Shown piece after piece: positions 43,835 to 53,000 of a stretch of DNA of 64,000 bases (its first letter is position 1; each line of letters opens with the position of its first letter). The DNA is from Gammaproteobacteria bacterium (GTDB lineage: Bacteria; Pseudomonadota; Gammaproteobacteria; Steroidobacterales; Woeseiaceae). The stretch covers positions 1 to 64,000 of the forward strand of contig JAADHU010000028.1 of the NCBI GenBank assembly GCA_013151645.1, read 5' to 3'. A program made the position numbers and the translations under genes. The notes under the pieces are model-generated. The model saw only the letters and a program-made list of their open reading frames with translations. It did not search any database and was not told the DNA's origin.

Positions 43835-45441
43835 TAGGGAATCGCCTCGAGCAAACCATCGACATTCGACAGTGCCTTACCTAGAAACGTCGTAAACCGG
43901 ACAGCGTAGGCACCGTCGATGACTCGATGGTCGTAGGAAAACGACAGCGGTAACATCAATCGTGGTTTGAATTCCGAGCCATTCCAGACCGGCTGCATTG
44001 ATGACCGGGACACACCCAGTATGGCCACTTCCGGCGCGTTTACGATCGGGGTAAACGCCGTGCCACCAATACCGCCCAGGCTCGAAATCGTAAAACTCGC
44101 TCCCTGCATCTGCTCTGCTTTCAATTTGCCTTCACGCGCCGCCAGCGAAAGCTCCGCCAGCTCCTTCGCCAATTCGTATACGTCTTTCTTGTCGGCGTCC
44201 CGAATGACCGGCACCATCAGTCCGTTCTCCGTTTCGGCGGCGAAACCCAGATGACAGTATTGCTTGTGAGCCAATGACAGGCCGTCTTCCGTCAACGATG
44301 AATTTACTTTTGGGTACGCCTGCAGCGCGGCGACGCAGGCTTTCAATATAAACGCCAGAGGCGTCAGACTAATGCCATTTTCTTTGGCTGGCCCCTTTAG
44401 CTGCTGGCGCCTGGCTTCCAGTTCGGTGATATCCGCAAGATCATGCTGCGTAACGTGCGGGAGATTAAGCCAGCTCGCCTGCAATCGTGGTCCGGATATT
44501 TTTTGAATGCGGGTCAGCGGTTGCACATCGATAGCACCAAACCTGGCGAAATCAACAACGGGAACTTTCGGCAAGCCACCGCCGGATGCAGCACCGCCGG
44601 TCATGATCTGCTTGACGAATGCTTTGACGTCGTCGTGCAGAATACGTGACTTCGCACCGCTACCGTTCACCTGCACCAAATCCACGCCCAACTCTCGAGC
44701 CAGCTTGCGCACGGACGGACTTGCGTGGGCCTTCGAGAAACCGGCTTCATTTATTGCGGGCAGGCTGCTTCCCGGCGGCGATGACGGCGCGGGCTTTTTC
44801 TCAGCGGAAATTGCGGCAACCGTGACCGTTTTCTCCACAGGTTTCGATGCCGGCTCAGCCGTATCCACGGCATCAATAATAACCAGCGGCGATCCTTCCG
44901 ATACAGTATCTCCGACCTTGACCAAAACGGACTCTACCGTTCCTTTCGCGGTACTTGGAACATCCATGGCCGCCTTGTCGGTTTCAAGCGTCAGCAACGG
45001 GTCTTCAACATTGACCTCATCGCCAACCGACACATGCACTTCGATGACCTCGACGTCCGTGAAATCACCAATATCGGGTACGGCTACCGTTTGTTTTCCG
45101 ATCGATGCCGGTAGCGGCGATACGGGCGATGTCATCACCGTCGTGTCGCCCTGCATAATCTTCGCTTCTATTGCGGGCGTCACCAGGACGGTGTCACCGA
45201 CTTCGATCAGCATTTTTCCGATGACATCTCCCGTCGAAAGCCGGTCGCCGACGGTGACATTCAACTCGACGATGGTACCGCTGACCGGTGCCGGCACGTC
45301 GATGGACGCCTTGTCCGTTTCAAGCGTAATGAGGCCGTCTTCTTTTGATACGACATCACCCGCAGCAACCAGCACCTCGATGACCTCGACATCGTCAAAG
45401 TCGCCGAGGTCGGGAATTACGATATCAATATGATTCGCCAC
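43834..45441 (-). CDS. aceF: Pyruvate dehydrogenase E2 (dihydrolipoyl acetyltransferase)
   Basis: Core of the pyruvate dehydrogenase complex. The 535-residue protein has two lipoyl domains with lysines in ETDKASID (about residue 44) and ETDKAAMD (about 160), an Ala/Pro linker, an E3-binding domain (ASPSVRKLARELGVDLV) and a C-terminal acetyltransferase domain with FTISSLGGIGGTAFTPIVN and the active-site DHRVIDGAYAV. Two lipoyl domains, as in Pseudomonas, versus three in E. coli. It follows aceE by 20 bases and shares the minus-strand operon with lpd. Confidence 0.96.
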   Translation of the reverse strand: MANHIDIVIPDLGDFDDVEVIEVLVAAGDVVSKEDGLITLETDKASIDVPAPVSGTIVELNVTVGDRLSTGDVIGKMLIEVGDTVLVTPAIEAKIMQGDTTVMTSPVSPLPASIGKQTVAVPDIGDFTDVEVIEVHVSVGDEVNVEDPLLTLETDKAAMDVPSTAKGTVESVLVKVGDTVSEGSPLVIIDAVDTAEPASKPVEKTVTVAAISAEKKPAPSSPPGSSLPAINEAGFSKAHASPSVRKLARELGVDLVQVNGSGAKSRILHDDVKAFVKQIMTGGAASGGGLPKVPVVDFARFGAIDVQPLTRIQKISGPRLQASWLNLPHVTQHDLADITELEARRQQLKGPAKENGISLTPLAFILKACVAALQAYPKVNSSLTEDGLSLAHKQYCHLGFAAETENGLMVPVIRDADKKDVYELAKELAELSLAAREGKLKAEQMQGASFTISSLGGIGGTAFTPIVNAPEVAILGVSRSSMQPVWNGSEFKPRLMLPLSFSYDHRVIDGAYAVRFTTFLGKALSNVDGLLEAIP

Positions 45442-45461
45442 TCACCTGCTCCGATACGTCA

Positions 45462-48125
45462 TCACAGCGTCACCGGATCCGGTTTTTCCGGATCGATGCC
45501 GTATTTCTCGATGGCCTGCATCACGGTCTGCTGGTCAAGCACACCATCATCGGCAAGTGCTTTCAGAGCCGCTACCGCGATGTACCGCTTGTCCACCTCG
45601 AAATGATCACGCAGTGCAGCGCGGCCGTCGCTGCGTCCGTAACCGTCGGTGCCCAACGACACGAACTGCCCGGGGATCCAGCGCTGAATCTGATCAGGTA
45701 CGATTTTCATGTAGTCGGTCGCGGCGATATACGGCCCTTTTCGTTCGCCAAGGCAGGATTCAATGTAACTCTTCTTCGCGGATTCCTGCGGATGCAACTG
45801 ATTCCATCGTTCAATCTCCAGCGCGTCGCGCCGCAACTCGTTAAAGCTGGTCACGGACCATACATCCGTGGGCAGACCGAAATCTTCCATCAACAAATCA
45901 GCGGCGGCCAGTACTTCCCTGAGAATTGTTCCGGAGCCCATTAACTGCGGTCGGACCTGTCCCTGTCCGCCAACCTGCAACAGGTACATACCACGCAGGA
46001 TACCGTCTTCGACGCCCGCCGGCATCGGCGGCTGCACGTAATTTTCGTTCATGCAGGTAATGTAATAAAAAATATTCTCCTGTTCGCCGATCATGCGACG
46101 CAGGCCGTCCTGAATAATCACCGCCAGTTCATACGCATAGGTCGGATCGTAGGAGACGCAATTGGGCACGGTGGATGCGTGGACAAGGCTGTGTCCGTCC
46201 TGGTGCTGCAAACCCTCGCCCGCCAGCGTCGTTCGACCGGCCGTGCCGCCCATCAGGAAGCCGCGCGACTGCAAATCGCCCCCGGCCCAGATAAAATCGC
46301 CAATACGCTGAAAACCGAACATCGAATAATAAATATAAAACGGGATCATCTGCGTGTCGTGATTGCTGTACGACGTGCCGGCGGCCAGCCATGAACAAAA
46401 TGCGCCACCCTCGTTGATGCCTTCCTCAAGTATCTGACCCTTCCTGTCCTCGCGATAGAACATCAGTTGCTCCGCATCCTGCGGCGTATACAGCTGCCCC
46501 TTGGAAGCGTAGATGCCAATCTGCCGGAACATGCCTTCCATGCCAAAAGTACGCGCTTCATCCGGCACGATCGGCACGATGTTCTTGCCGATCTGTTTGT
46601 CGCGAATCAGTGTCGTCAGTATGCGCACAAAGGCCATGGTGGTGGACGCTTCGCGTTCCCCCGTGCCTTCCAGTTGCGACTTGAACATTTCCAGTGGCGG
46701 TACCTCCAGCGGAGCCGGGCTTGAGCGCCGTTGTGGCAGAAAGCCACCCAGTGACCGCCGACGCTCCTGCAAATATTCCATTTCGGGACTATCGGCGGCG
46801 GGCTTGAAATACGGAACATCCGCAATGTCTTTGTCCGCAATCGGGATATTGAAACGATCTCTGAATTCCTTCAGTGCATCGACGTCCATCTTCTTTTGTT
46901 GATGCGCAATATTCTGCCCTTCACCGGCCTCGCCCATGCCGAAACCCTTGACCGTTTTCGCCAGAATTATTGTCGGCCGGCCTTCGTGTTTTACCGCTGC
47001 GTCGTAGGCCGCATACACTTTACGCGCATCATGCCCGCCCCGATTGAGTCGCCATACATCCTCATCGGACATATTGGCAACCATCGCCCGGGTTTCCGGG
47101 TAGCGACCGAAAAAATGCTCCCGAACATAGGCACCGTCTTTCGATTTGAAATTCTGATACTCGCCGTCAACGCACTCTTCCATCACTCGCCGCAACAGCC
47201 CCTCGTCATCGCGTGCCAACAAGGGATCCCACCGCGACCCCCAGACCACCTTGATGACGTTCCAGCCGGCACCGCCGAACGCGGCTTCGAGTTCCTGAAT
47301 AATTTTTCCGTTGCCACGCACAGGCCCGTCGAGTCGTTGCAAATTACAATTGACGACAAAAACCAGATTGTCGAGACCTTCGCGCACGGGCATCGTAATC
47401 GCGCCCATGGATTCCGGTTCGTCCATCTCACCATCGCCCAGGAAGCACCAGACCTTGCGGTCACTGAACGGAACCAGATCGCGGTTTTGCATGTAACGCA
47501 TAAAGCGCGCCTGGTAGATCGCCATCATCGGGCCCAGGCCCATGGACACCGTCGGGAACTGCCAGAAATCCGGCATTAGCCACGGATGAGGATACGACGA
47601 CAAACCACCGCCGCCTACTTCTTTGCGGAAGCGGTTCAACTTCGCCTCGTCGAAGCGGCCTTCGAGGAAAGCGCGCGCATAAATACCCGGTGCGGAATGG
47701 CCTTGCATAAACACCATGTCGCCGCCGTGCGTGTCCGTCGGCGCGCGCCAGAAATGATTGAAGCCCACCTCGTACAGGGTGGCCGACGAGGCATAACTGG
47801 AAATGTGGCCACCGAATTCCGTGCTCTCCCGATTCGCGTGCAAAACCATGGCGATCGCGTTCCAGCGAATATAGGCTTCGATGCGTTTCTCGACGGCGCG
47901 ATCCCCCGGATACTCCGGCTGTCGCCCGACAGCAATCGTATTCAGGTACGCGGTGTTCGGACTGTAGGGCAGATAAGCACCGGATCGACGCGCAAAGTCG
48001 ATCATCTGGTTTAACAGAAAATGAGCCCTGTCCGGTCCGTGTTGCCGCAGCACGGAATCGATCGACTCCAGCCACTCCCGCGTTTCGGTTGGATCGTTAT
48101 CGTCAAATCGGCTGAAATCACTCAT
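45462..48125 (-). CDS. aceE: Pyruvate dehydrogenase E1, homodimeric type
   Basis: Thiamin-diphosphate enzyme that decarboxylates pyruvate and acetylates the lipoyl groups of AceF. At 887 residues it has exactly the E. coli length. The ThDP/Mg motif is GDGEMDEPESMGAI ... VVNCNLQRLDG, and HFWRAPTDTHGGDMVFMQGH and GEAGEGQNIAHQQKK are typical. It is first in aceE-aceF-lpd on the minus strand; no pdhR-type regulator precedes it, and the gene upstream diverges after about 150 bases. Confidence 0.97.
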   Translation of the reverse strand: MSDFSRFDDNDPTETREWLESIDSVLRQHGPDRAHFLLNQMIDFARRSGAYLPYSPNTAYLNTIAVGRQPEYPGDRAVEKRIEAYIRWNAIAMVLHANRESTEFGGHISSYASSATLYEVGFNHFWRAPTDTHGGDMVFMQGHSAPGIYARAFLEGRFDEAKLNRFRKEVGGGGLSSYPHPWLMPDFWQFPTVSMGLGPMMAIYQARFMRYMQNRDLVPFSDRKVWCFLGDGEMDEPESMGAITMPVREGLDNLVFVVNCNLQRLDGPVRGNGKIIQELEAAFGGAGWNVIKVVWGSRWDPLLARDDEGLLRRVMEECVDGEYQNFKSKDGAYVREHFFGRYPETRAMVANMSDEDVWRLNRGGHDARKVYAAYDAAVKHEGRPTIILAKTVKGFGMGEAGEGQNIAHQQKKMDVDALKEFRDRFNIPIADKDIADVPYFKPAADSPEMEYLQERRRSLGGFLPQRRSSPAPLEVPPLEMFKSQLEGTGEREASTTMAFVRILTTLIRDKQIGKNIVPIVPDEARTFGMEGMFRQIGIYASKGQLYTPQDAEQLMFYREDRKGQILEEGINEGGAFCSWLAAGTSYSNHDTQMIPFYIYYSMFGFQRIGDFIWAGGDLQSRGFLMGGTAGRTTLAGEGLQHQDGHSLVHASTVPNCVSYDPTYAYELAVIIQDGLRRMIGEQENIFYYITCMNENYVQPPMPAGVEDGILRGMYLLQVGGQGQVRPQLMGSGTILREVLAAADLLMEDFGLPTDVWSVTSFNELRRDALEIERWNQLHPQESAKKSYIESCLGERKGPYIAATDYMKIVPDQIQRWIPGQFVSLGTDGYGRSDGRAALRDHFEVDKRYIAVAALKALADDGVLDQQTVMQAIEKYGIDPEKPDPVTL

Positions 48126-48271
48126 ATTTAGTCAACAACAGGCCTTTACAGCTGAGCCAGCAATTATGTGGCGTGAATAAATTAAGGTGTCCTGCTAGGA
48201 TCACCGCACTCGCCGAGCCCACGATCTTCGACTGCTCGGTGGCGTCTCATTGATTTTGCGTATTATGGCTC

Positions 48272-49837
48272 ATGCGGGCCACAAAGGTTAGTGCTGAAAT
48301 GTCGCGTCTCGCTTTTAATAAGTTCATCGGAAACCAATTAAAGATCAGCCAATCCGTAGGCCAGCCGGACGCCAGCACTTTTAGCGGCATTGACCAGCTA
48401 CTGGTCGTCCTCCCGGAGAAGATTGCCGACTCAGCCTGGCGCCAGATCCCCGGCGGAAGCCGATTGAAGACACTGCTCAAGCGCCAGCTAGCGGGCCGTG
48501 TGCCGGCCGTTTCCAGCCATTTGGACAACAAACGACAAACGACCATTCACCTGGGACACCTGGATGCCGATCACGAGCCCTTTGAACGCCTGACGTCGGC
48601 GCGCAAGCTGGTCGCGGCCGCCCTGCGGGAAAAAGCCGGTACCGTCGGCCTTTGGGTGATCGGTTTTAAAGCGGCCGATCAGCAGGGGTTGATCGAGGAT
48701 ATGCTGTCCGCGGCGCTCGCCGCGGCCTGTCCGCTACCGGCGTTCAAAGCGAAAGACACACCCCGGCGCATCAAGTCGCTGCGCATCATCGGCATTAAGA
48801 AGAAAATCGATGTCCGCCGTGTGAAAGCAGAAGCCAGCGGTAACAACCTGGCCCGTTGTCTCACCGCTCTGCCGCCGAACAAACTGGACGCACGCGAGTA
48901 CGTAAAATTGCTGCGTGAGCTTGCGCGAACCAATAGCTGGCAGTTCAAAAAGTACGGCGTTGGCGAGTTAAAAAAGATGGGGGCTGGCGCCTTTCTGGCG
49001 GTCGCCCAGGGCAACGCCGACGACAGTGCCGCAATCGTTCGTCTGCGATACCGACCAGCCGGTCAATCAAAATCACCAGTGCTTAGCCTCGTTGGCAAGG
49101 GCATAATATTCGATACCGGCGGCACCAACCTGAAACCTTTCACGTCGATGCTCGACATGCACATCGACATGGGGGGCAGTGCGGTAGCAGTTGGCACCCT
49201 GCAGGCACTCACTGATCTTGGTGTACCGTTTGCGATCGATTGCTGGCTGGCCATTACCGAGAATCGCACGGGTCCAACCGCTTACAAATCGCAGGATGTT
49301 GTGACGGCAGCGAACGGCACTACCATCCAGACTATTCACACGGATGCCGAGGGCCGCATGGCGCTTGCGGATACCCTGGTTTTTGCCAGCAGGGACAAAC
49401 CGGCTTTCATTCTTGACTATGCCACGCTCACCGGCGCTTGCATGACGGCTATAACCACCCGCTATAGCGGCGTGTTCACCAACCACCCCGACCTGCATCC
49501 GGTGCTGAAAAAGAGCGGCCGTGACAGTGGCGAACGCGTGTGGCCATTCCCGATCGGTAAGGAGTTTCTCGAAGAACTAAAGAGCGACACGGCCGACTTG
49601 ATGCAATGTTCGGCCAACGGCGGCGGAGATCATATTCTGGCGGCGAGTTTTCTCAACGAATTCGTGGATGCGAAAATTCCGTGGGTACATGTTGACCTGA
49701 GCGCCTGTAAGCGCAAAGGCGGCCTGGCTCACATTCCCACCGATATCACGGGCTTTGGCGTACGCTTTTCGCTGCATCTCATCCTCGACAAGAACGTTCT
49801 CAATGAGACCCGAAGGCGACGGGAGTCGGGCCAATGA
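48272..49837 (+). CDS. M17 (leucyl aminopeptidase) family protein with variant motif
   Basis: Two-metal aminopeptidase fold, 521 residues. The metal-binding core reads VGKGIIFDTGGTNLKP, DMHIDMGGSAVAVGTL and IHTDAEGRMALADTLVFAS. The classic NTDAEGR signature therefore has His (residue 356) in place of Asn, while the metal ligands Asp and Glu and the Arg are kept. The N-terminal macrodomain-like part is present. Likely a cytosolic peptidase, but substrate range cannot be assumed equal to PepA. Two ATG starts are possible, 27 bases apart; the first is given. rnt follows 25 bases later. Confidence 0.87.
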   Translation: MRATKVSAEMSRLAFNKFIGNQLKISQSVGQPDASTFSGIDQLLVVLPEKIADSAWRQIPGGSRLKTLLKRQLAGRVPAVSSHLDNKRQTTIHLGHLDADHEPFERLTSARKLVAAALREKAGTVGLWVIGFKAADQQGLIEDMLSAALAAACPLPAFKAKDTPRRIKSLRIIGIKKKIDVRRVKAEASGNNLARCLTALPPNKLDAREYVKLLRELARTNSWQFKKYGVGELKKMGAGAFLAVAQGNADDSAAIVRLRYRPAGQSKSPVLSLVGKGIIFDTGGTNLKPFTSMLDMHIDMGGSAVAVGTLQALTDLGVPFAIDCWLAITENRTGPTAYKSQDVVTAANGTTIQTIHTDAEGRMALADTLVFASRDKPAFILDYATLTGACMTAITTRYSGVFTNHPDLHPVLKKSGRDSGERVWPFPIGKEFLEELKSDTADLMQCSANGGGDHILAASFLNEFVDAKIPWVHVDLSACKRKGGLAHIPTDITGFGVRFSLHLILDKNVLNETRRRRESGQ

Positions 49838-49862
49838 ATGCAGTGCACACTGAGCTTCAACG

Positions 49863-50531
49863 ATGAATGACGGATTTGCCATAGCCGACCGATTTCGGAG
49901 TTTTTTGCCCGTCGTCGTCGATGTTGAAACCGGTGGTTTCAATTCAAATACGGACGCACTTCTGGAGATTGCGGCGGTATTGGTCGATCCGCAGGCCGAT
50001 GGCTCGTTGATTCGGGGCGAGACGTTCCGCTATCACGTGAAACCCTTCGAGGGCGCGAACATGGAAGCCGCCTCGCTGGCCGTCAATGGCATTGACCCCA
50101 ATCACCCGCTACGACCTGCAATCGATGAGCGCGATGCGTTGCAACGCATTTTTCGAGAAGTGCGTCGCGCAGTCAAAGACCAGGGATGCACGCGCGCCAT
50201 TCTGGTCGGGCACAATGCGGCGTTCGATCTCGGTTTCCTGAATGCAGCGCTGGAACGAACGGGAATCAAACGTAACCCGTTTCACCCCTTCAGTTGCTTT
50301 GACACCGCGACCTTGTGCGGTGTCGCTTACGGCCAGACCGTGCTGGCACGCGCGGTGAAAGCAGCAGGCATGGATTGGGATGAGCAGCAGGCGCATTCGG
50401 CAGCATACGACGCCGAAATCACCACCGACATTTTTTGCGATATCGTCAATCGCTTCCGGCCGATCTTCGAATCCGCCCGCCCGCGGAACTGGCACAACGA
50501 GAAAGAAACGGCGGTGCCGTCAGATAGTTAA
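49863..50531 (+). CDS. rnt: Ribonuclease T
   Basis: DEDD-family 3'-5' exonuclease that trims tRNA and other stable RNA 3' ends. The 222-residue protein (E. coli 215) shows [21 protein letters not shown] (the DxE pair), [18 protein letters not shown] and the [14 protein letters not shown] ending of the DEDDh type. Conserved [17 protein letters not shown] matches RNase T rather than other members. Transcribed after the M17 peptidase gene and convergent with grxD. Confidence 0.95.
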   Translation: MNDGFAIADRFRSFLPVVVDVETGGFNSNTDALLEIAAVLVDPQADGSLIRGETFRYHVKPFEGANMEAASLAVNGIDPNHPLRPAIDERDALQRIFREVRRAVKDQGCTRAILVGHNAAFDLGFLNAALERTGIKRNPFHPFSCFDTATLCGVAYGQTVLARAVKAAGMDWDEQQAHSAAYDAEITTDIFCDIVNRFRPIFESARPRNWHNEKETAVPSDS

Positions 50532-50540
50532 ACGATCCCG

Positions 50541-50879
50541 CTAAGCGGACTCCGCTCCGGGCTCCTCATCGCCAACCGCCTTTATCAGGCTTTGCAACTC
50601 GCCCGAGTGGTACATTTCCACGATGATATCGCAACCACCAACAAGTTCGCCATTCACGTATAGCTGCGGAAATGTTGGCCAGTTCGAATATACTTTCATG
50701 CCCTCGCGAATCTCAGGGTCCTCGAGAATATTCACCGTGGCATAGGGGTTGCCGATCGCATTTAGCGCCGCCACCGTCTGACCCGAAAAACCGCATTGGG
50801 GGAAATCCGGCGTACCCTTCATGTACAAAAGTACCGAATTGTTGTCCAGCTGTTCTCTGATTCTGTCGTTAATATCCAC
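50541..50879 (-). CDS. grxD: Monothiol glutaredoxin (Grx4 type)
   Basis: Cytosolic CGFS-type glutaredoxin of 112 residues that binds a [2Fe-2S] cluster with glutathione and delivers it to Fe-S proteins. The family core is present: LLYMKGTPDFPQCGFSGQTV, the cis-Pro region NWPTFPQLYVNGE and the GGCDIIVEMYHSGEL end. E. coli Grx4 has 115 residues. It stands alone on the minus strand and converges with rnt after a 9-base gap. With ApbC in the same window it suggests normal Fe-S traffic. Confidence 0.96.
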   Translation of the reverse strand: MDINDRIREQLDNNSVLLYMKGTPDFPQCGFSGQTVAALNAIGNPYATVNILEDPEIREGMKVYSNWPTFPQLYVNGELVGGCDIIVEMYHSGELQSLIKAVGDEEPGAESA

Positions 50880-50938
50880 GTTTACTCACTCTGTTCAGTC
50901 AATGGTTTGATGCGATATATGACCGGTTTACCGGTTGT

Positions 50939-51280
50939 TCAAGTCGTATTGATACTAATCTGATTGTCAACGCGCACGACACCGCTGATATCAATCGCCA
51001 TTCTGACTGCGCGATCACGCTGCGTAAAGCTTCCGGCGATACCGTGCAGCGTGACGATGCCGTTGTGCGTCTCAACCCGTAACCGCAGTGGCCCCAGCGC
51101 GTCATCCGCTGCAAACCGGCTGCGGATGGCGGTCGAGATTCGCTCATCCGCGGAGATTTGGGCGCCACCGCGACTGTCCTGACCGATCGAGCTGCCAGCT
51201 GACTTCCCCGATGAGCCCAGCAACATAGACGTGCAACCGCCAATCGTCAGCATCATTGCCAGTATCGCGAGCAATTTCAT
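50939..51280 (-). CDS. BON-domain lipoprotein
   Basis: Small envelope protein of 113 residues. The signal MKLLAILAMMLTIGGC ends in a lipobox (IGGC), and one BON domain follows (ISTAIRSRFAADDALGPLRL, VTLHGIAGSFTQRDRAVRMA, VRVDNQIS), related to OsmY and to the BON domains of DolP. BON domains bind phospholipid or other envelope components. The ATG chosen gives the signal peptide directly; 19 more in-frame upstream residues are ignored. Confidence 0.85.
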   Translation of the reverse strand: MKLLAILAMMLTIGGCTSMLLGSSGKSAGSSIGQDSRGGAQISADERISTAIRSRFAADDALGPLRLRVETHNGIVTLHGIAGSFTQRDRAVRMAIDISGVVRVDNQISINTT

Positions 51281-51459
51281 ACTTTGTCTCTGCAAATCAT
51301 ATAGGGCCGATATTGTACTCGACTGGCCTAAAGGCACAATCCGACTTTATAATGGGCCCACGGTCGCGACTGGTAGGAAGCCGCGGCTTCGCCGACAGAA
51401 ATACCGGCAACATCGAGAATCATTATAAAAACCAATCACTCCCTTGGGGGAATCAAGAT

Positions 51460-52071
51460 ATGAATCCATTGAATACGGTAAGCGGCACTATCATTGCGGG
51501 CGTCGTCCTGGCATGTGTGATCGCGCTATTCACTCCAGGCGAAGCATCGCTCCTTTCGGCCGTAAATGCAGGCACACTCTGGCTGCACGTACTGTCCGGC
51601 ATTACCTGGATCGGCCTGCTTTATTATTTCAACTTTGTGCAAGTACCGGCATTGGCTGAAGCTGCCAGCGATGACGGTGGACCCGGCGGCGCCGGTATCA
51701 CCAAATACGTCGCGCCGCGCGCGTTGTGGTGGTTCCGATGGGGCGCCGCCTTTACCTGGGTCACGGGCGCAAGCTACCTGGGCCACGCGGGACTTCTCGA
51801 TGATGCGTTTGCACTGGGAATGCTTGGCGACACCATCAATGTGTATGCCATGACCATCGGTTTCGGCGCATGGCTTGGCACTTTCATGTTGTTTAATGTC
51901 TGGATTCTCATTTGGCCAAACCAAAAGAAAATTCTTGGCATGGTCGAAGCCACGGCCGACGAAATTGCAAAGGGCAAGCGCATTGCCTTCCTGGCCTCTC
52001 GCTCCAATACGTTGATGTCCATTCCGATGGTCATGAGCATGGTTGGCGCGCACCACGGATTCATGATGTAA
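51460..52071 (+). CDS. PuuD-like (urate hydroxylase family) multi-span membrane protein
   Basis: Inner-membrane protein of 203 residues with about five helices, matching the membrane domain of the PuuD urate hydroxylase family: LWLHVLSGITWIGLLYYFNFVQ near residue 42, WFRWGAAFTWVTGASYLGH and TIGFGAWLGTFMLFNVWILIWPNQK. The His in these helices may bind haem. The cytochrome-c tail of true PuuD is missing, so a urate function is not supported; it may be a related small redox protein. The ATG follows GGGGGAATCAAGAT. A clear terminator follows. Confidence 0.78.
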   Translation: MNPLNTVSGTIIAGVVLACVIALFTPGEASLLSAVNAGTLWLHVLSGITWIGLLYYFNFVQVPALAEAASDDGGPGGAGITKYVAPRALWWFRWGAAFTWVTGASYLGHAGLLDDAFALGMLGDTINVYAMTIGFGAWLGTFMLFNVWILIWPNQKKILGMVEATADEIAKGKRIAFLASRSNTLMSIPMVMSMVGAHHGFMM

Positions 52072-52094
52072 ATACTACTTCGTTGAGGTAACGA

Positions 52095-52125
52095 GAGACC
52101 CGGCCACGCGCCGGGTTTCTTTTTG
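52095..52125 (+). terminator. Rho-independent terminator
   Basis: A ten-base-pair stem with one mismatch (GAGACCCGGC / GCCGGGTTTC), a five-base loop and a T-rich end (TTTTT) lie 24 bases after the PuuD-like gene and before nadC. Confidence 0.85.
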
Positions 52126-52138
52126 GATACCGGATGAC

Positions 52139-52996
52139 ATGACTATCGATGAAACTCTGCAAGAAGACATACGGGCAACCGCTGCGCGCGTATTACTGGA
52201 AGACATCGGCACGGGCGACGTGACCGCTGACCTGATTCCAGCGGACGCAATAATCGACGCGACACTGATCACCCGAGAAACGATGACCATGGCGGGTCGC
52301 CCCTGGGTCGACGAAATATTTCACCAGCTGGATGCCAACATTGCTCTGCAGTGGCCGGTTAACGATGGCGATAGCGTGGCCGCCGGCACCATCATTTGTC
52401 GGCTGCAAGGACCCGCCCGCGCTGTCCTTAGCGGCGAACGGGCCGCGCTCAATATTCTGCAGACGCTATCCGCAACGGCCACACTGACGTCCGAATACGT
52501 CAGGGCCGTCGCCGATACTGACTGCCAAATCCTGGACACTCGCAAAACGCTTCCGGGCTTGCGGCGGGCACAGAAGTATGCGGTCCGCTGTGGTGGTGGC
52601 TGCAACCATCGCATGGGATTGTTCGACGCCATCCTGATCAAGGAAAACCACATCATGAGCGCAGGCAGTATTGGTGCCGCAATCGGTGCTGCCCGACAAT
52701 TACACCCGGACCTGTCGATAGAGATAGAAGTCGAATCGCTGGCCGAGATGCGTGAGGCGCTGGCGGAAAATGTCGAACGCCTGCTACTCGATAACTTTTC
52801 ATCAGAGCTGCTGGCCGGTGCCGTTGCAATGAATCAGGCGGAAGGCAATCCGCCGGCGGAACTCGAAGCATCGGGCGGAATGACGATCAATGAAGTAGCG
52901 GCTGTCGCGAGAACCGGCGTGGATTACATTTCTGTTGGCGCTATTACGAAAAACATTCGGGCTGTCGACCTGTCGATGCGCTTCACAACGAGCTAA
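52139..52996 (+). CDS. nadC: Nicotinate-nucleotide pyrophosphorylase (quinolinate phosphoribosyltransferase)
   Basis: Forms nicotinate mononucleotide from quinolinate and PRPP in de novo NAD synthesis. The 285-residue protein (E. coli 297) has ILDTRKTLPGLRRAQKYAV, RCGGGCNHRMGLFDAILIKENHI, IEIEVESLAEMREAL and the C-terminal EASGGMTINEVAAVARTGVD. All are standard phosphoribosyl and quinolinate contacts. nadA and nadB are not in the window. It converges with the GGDEF/EAL gene after a 4-base gap. Confidence 0.96.
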   Translation: MTIDETLQEDIRATAARVLLEDIGTGDVTADLIPADAIIDATLITRETMTMAGRPWVDEIFHQLDANIALQWPVNDGDSVAAGTIICRLQGPARAVLSGERAALNILQTLSATATLTSEYVRAVADTDCQILDTRKTLPGLRRAQKYAVRCGGGCNHRMGLFDAILIKENHIMSAGSIGAAIGAARQLHPDLSIEIEVESLAEMREALAENVERLLLDNFSSELLAGAVAMNQAEGNPPAELEASGGMTINEVAAVARTGVDYISVGAITKNIRAVDLSMRFTTS

Positions 52997-53000
52997 CTCG

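Noticed and set aside
44507-45433. Plus-strand open frame of 308 codons opposite aceF
   Set aside because: Ser/Thr-rich shadow of the lipoyl domains; aceF is certain.
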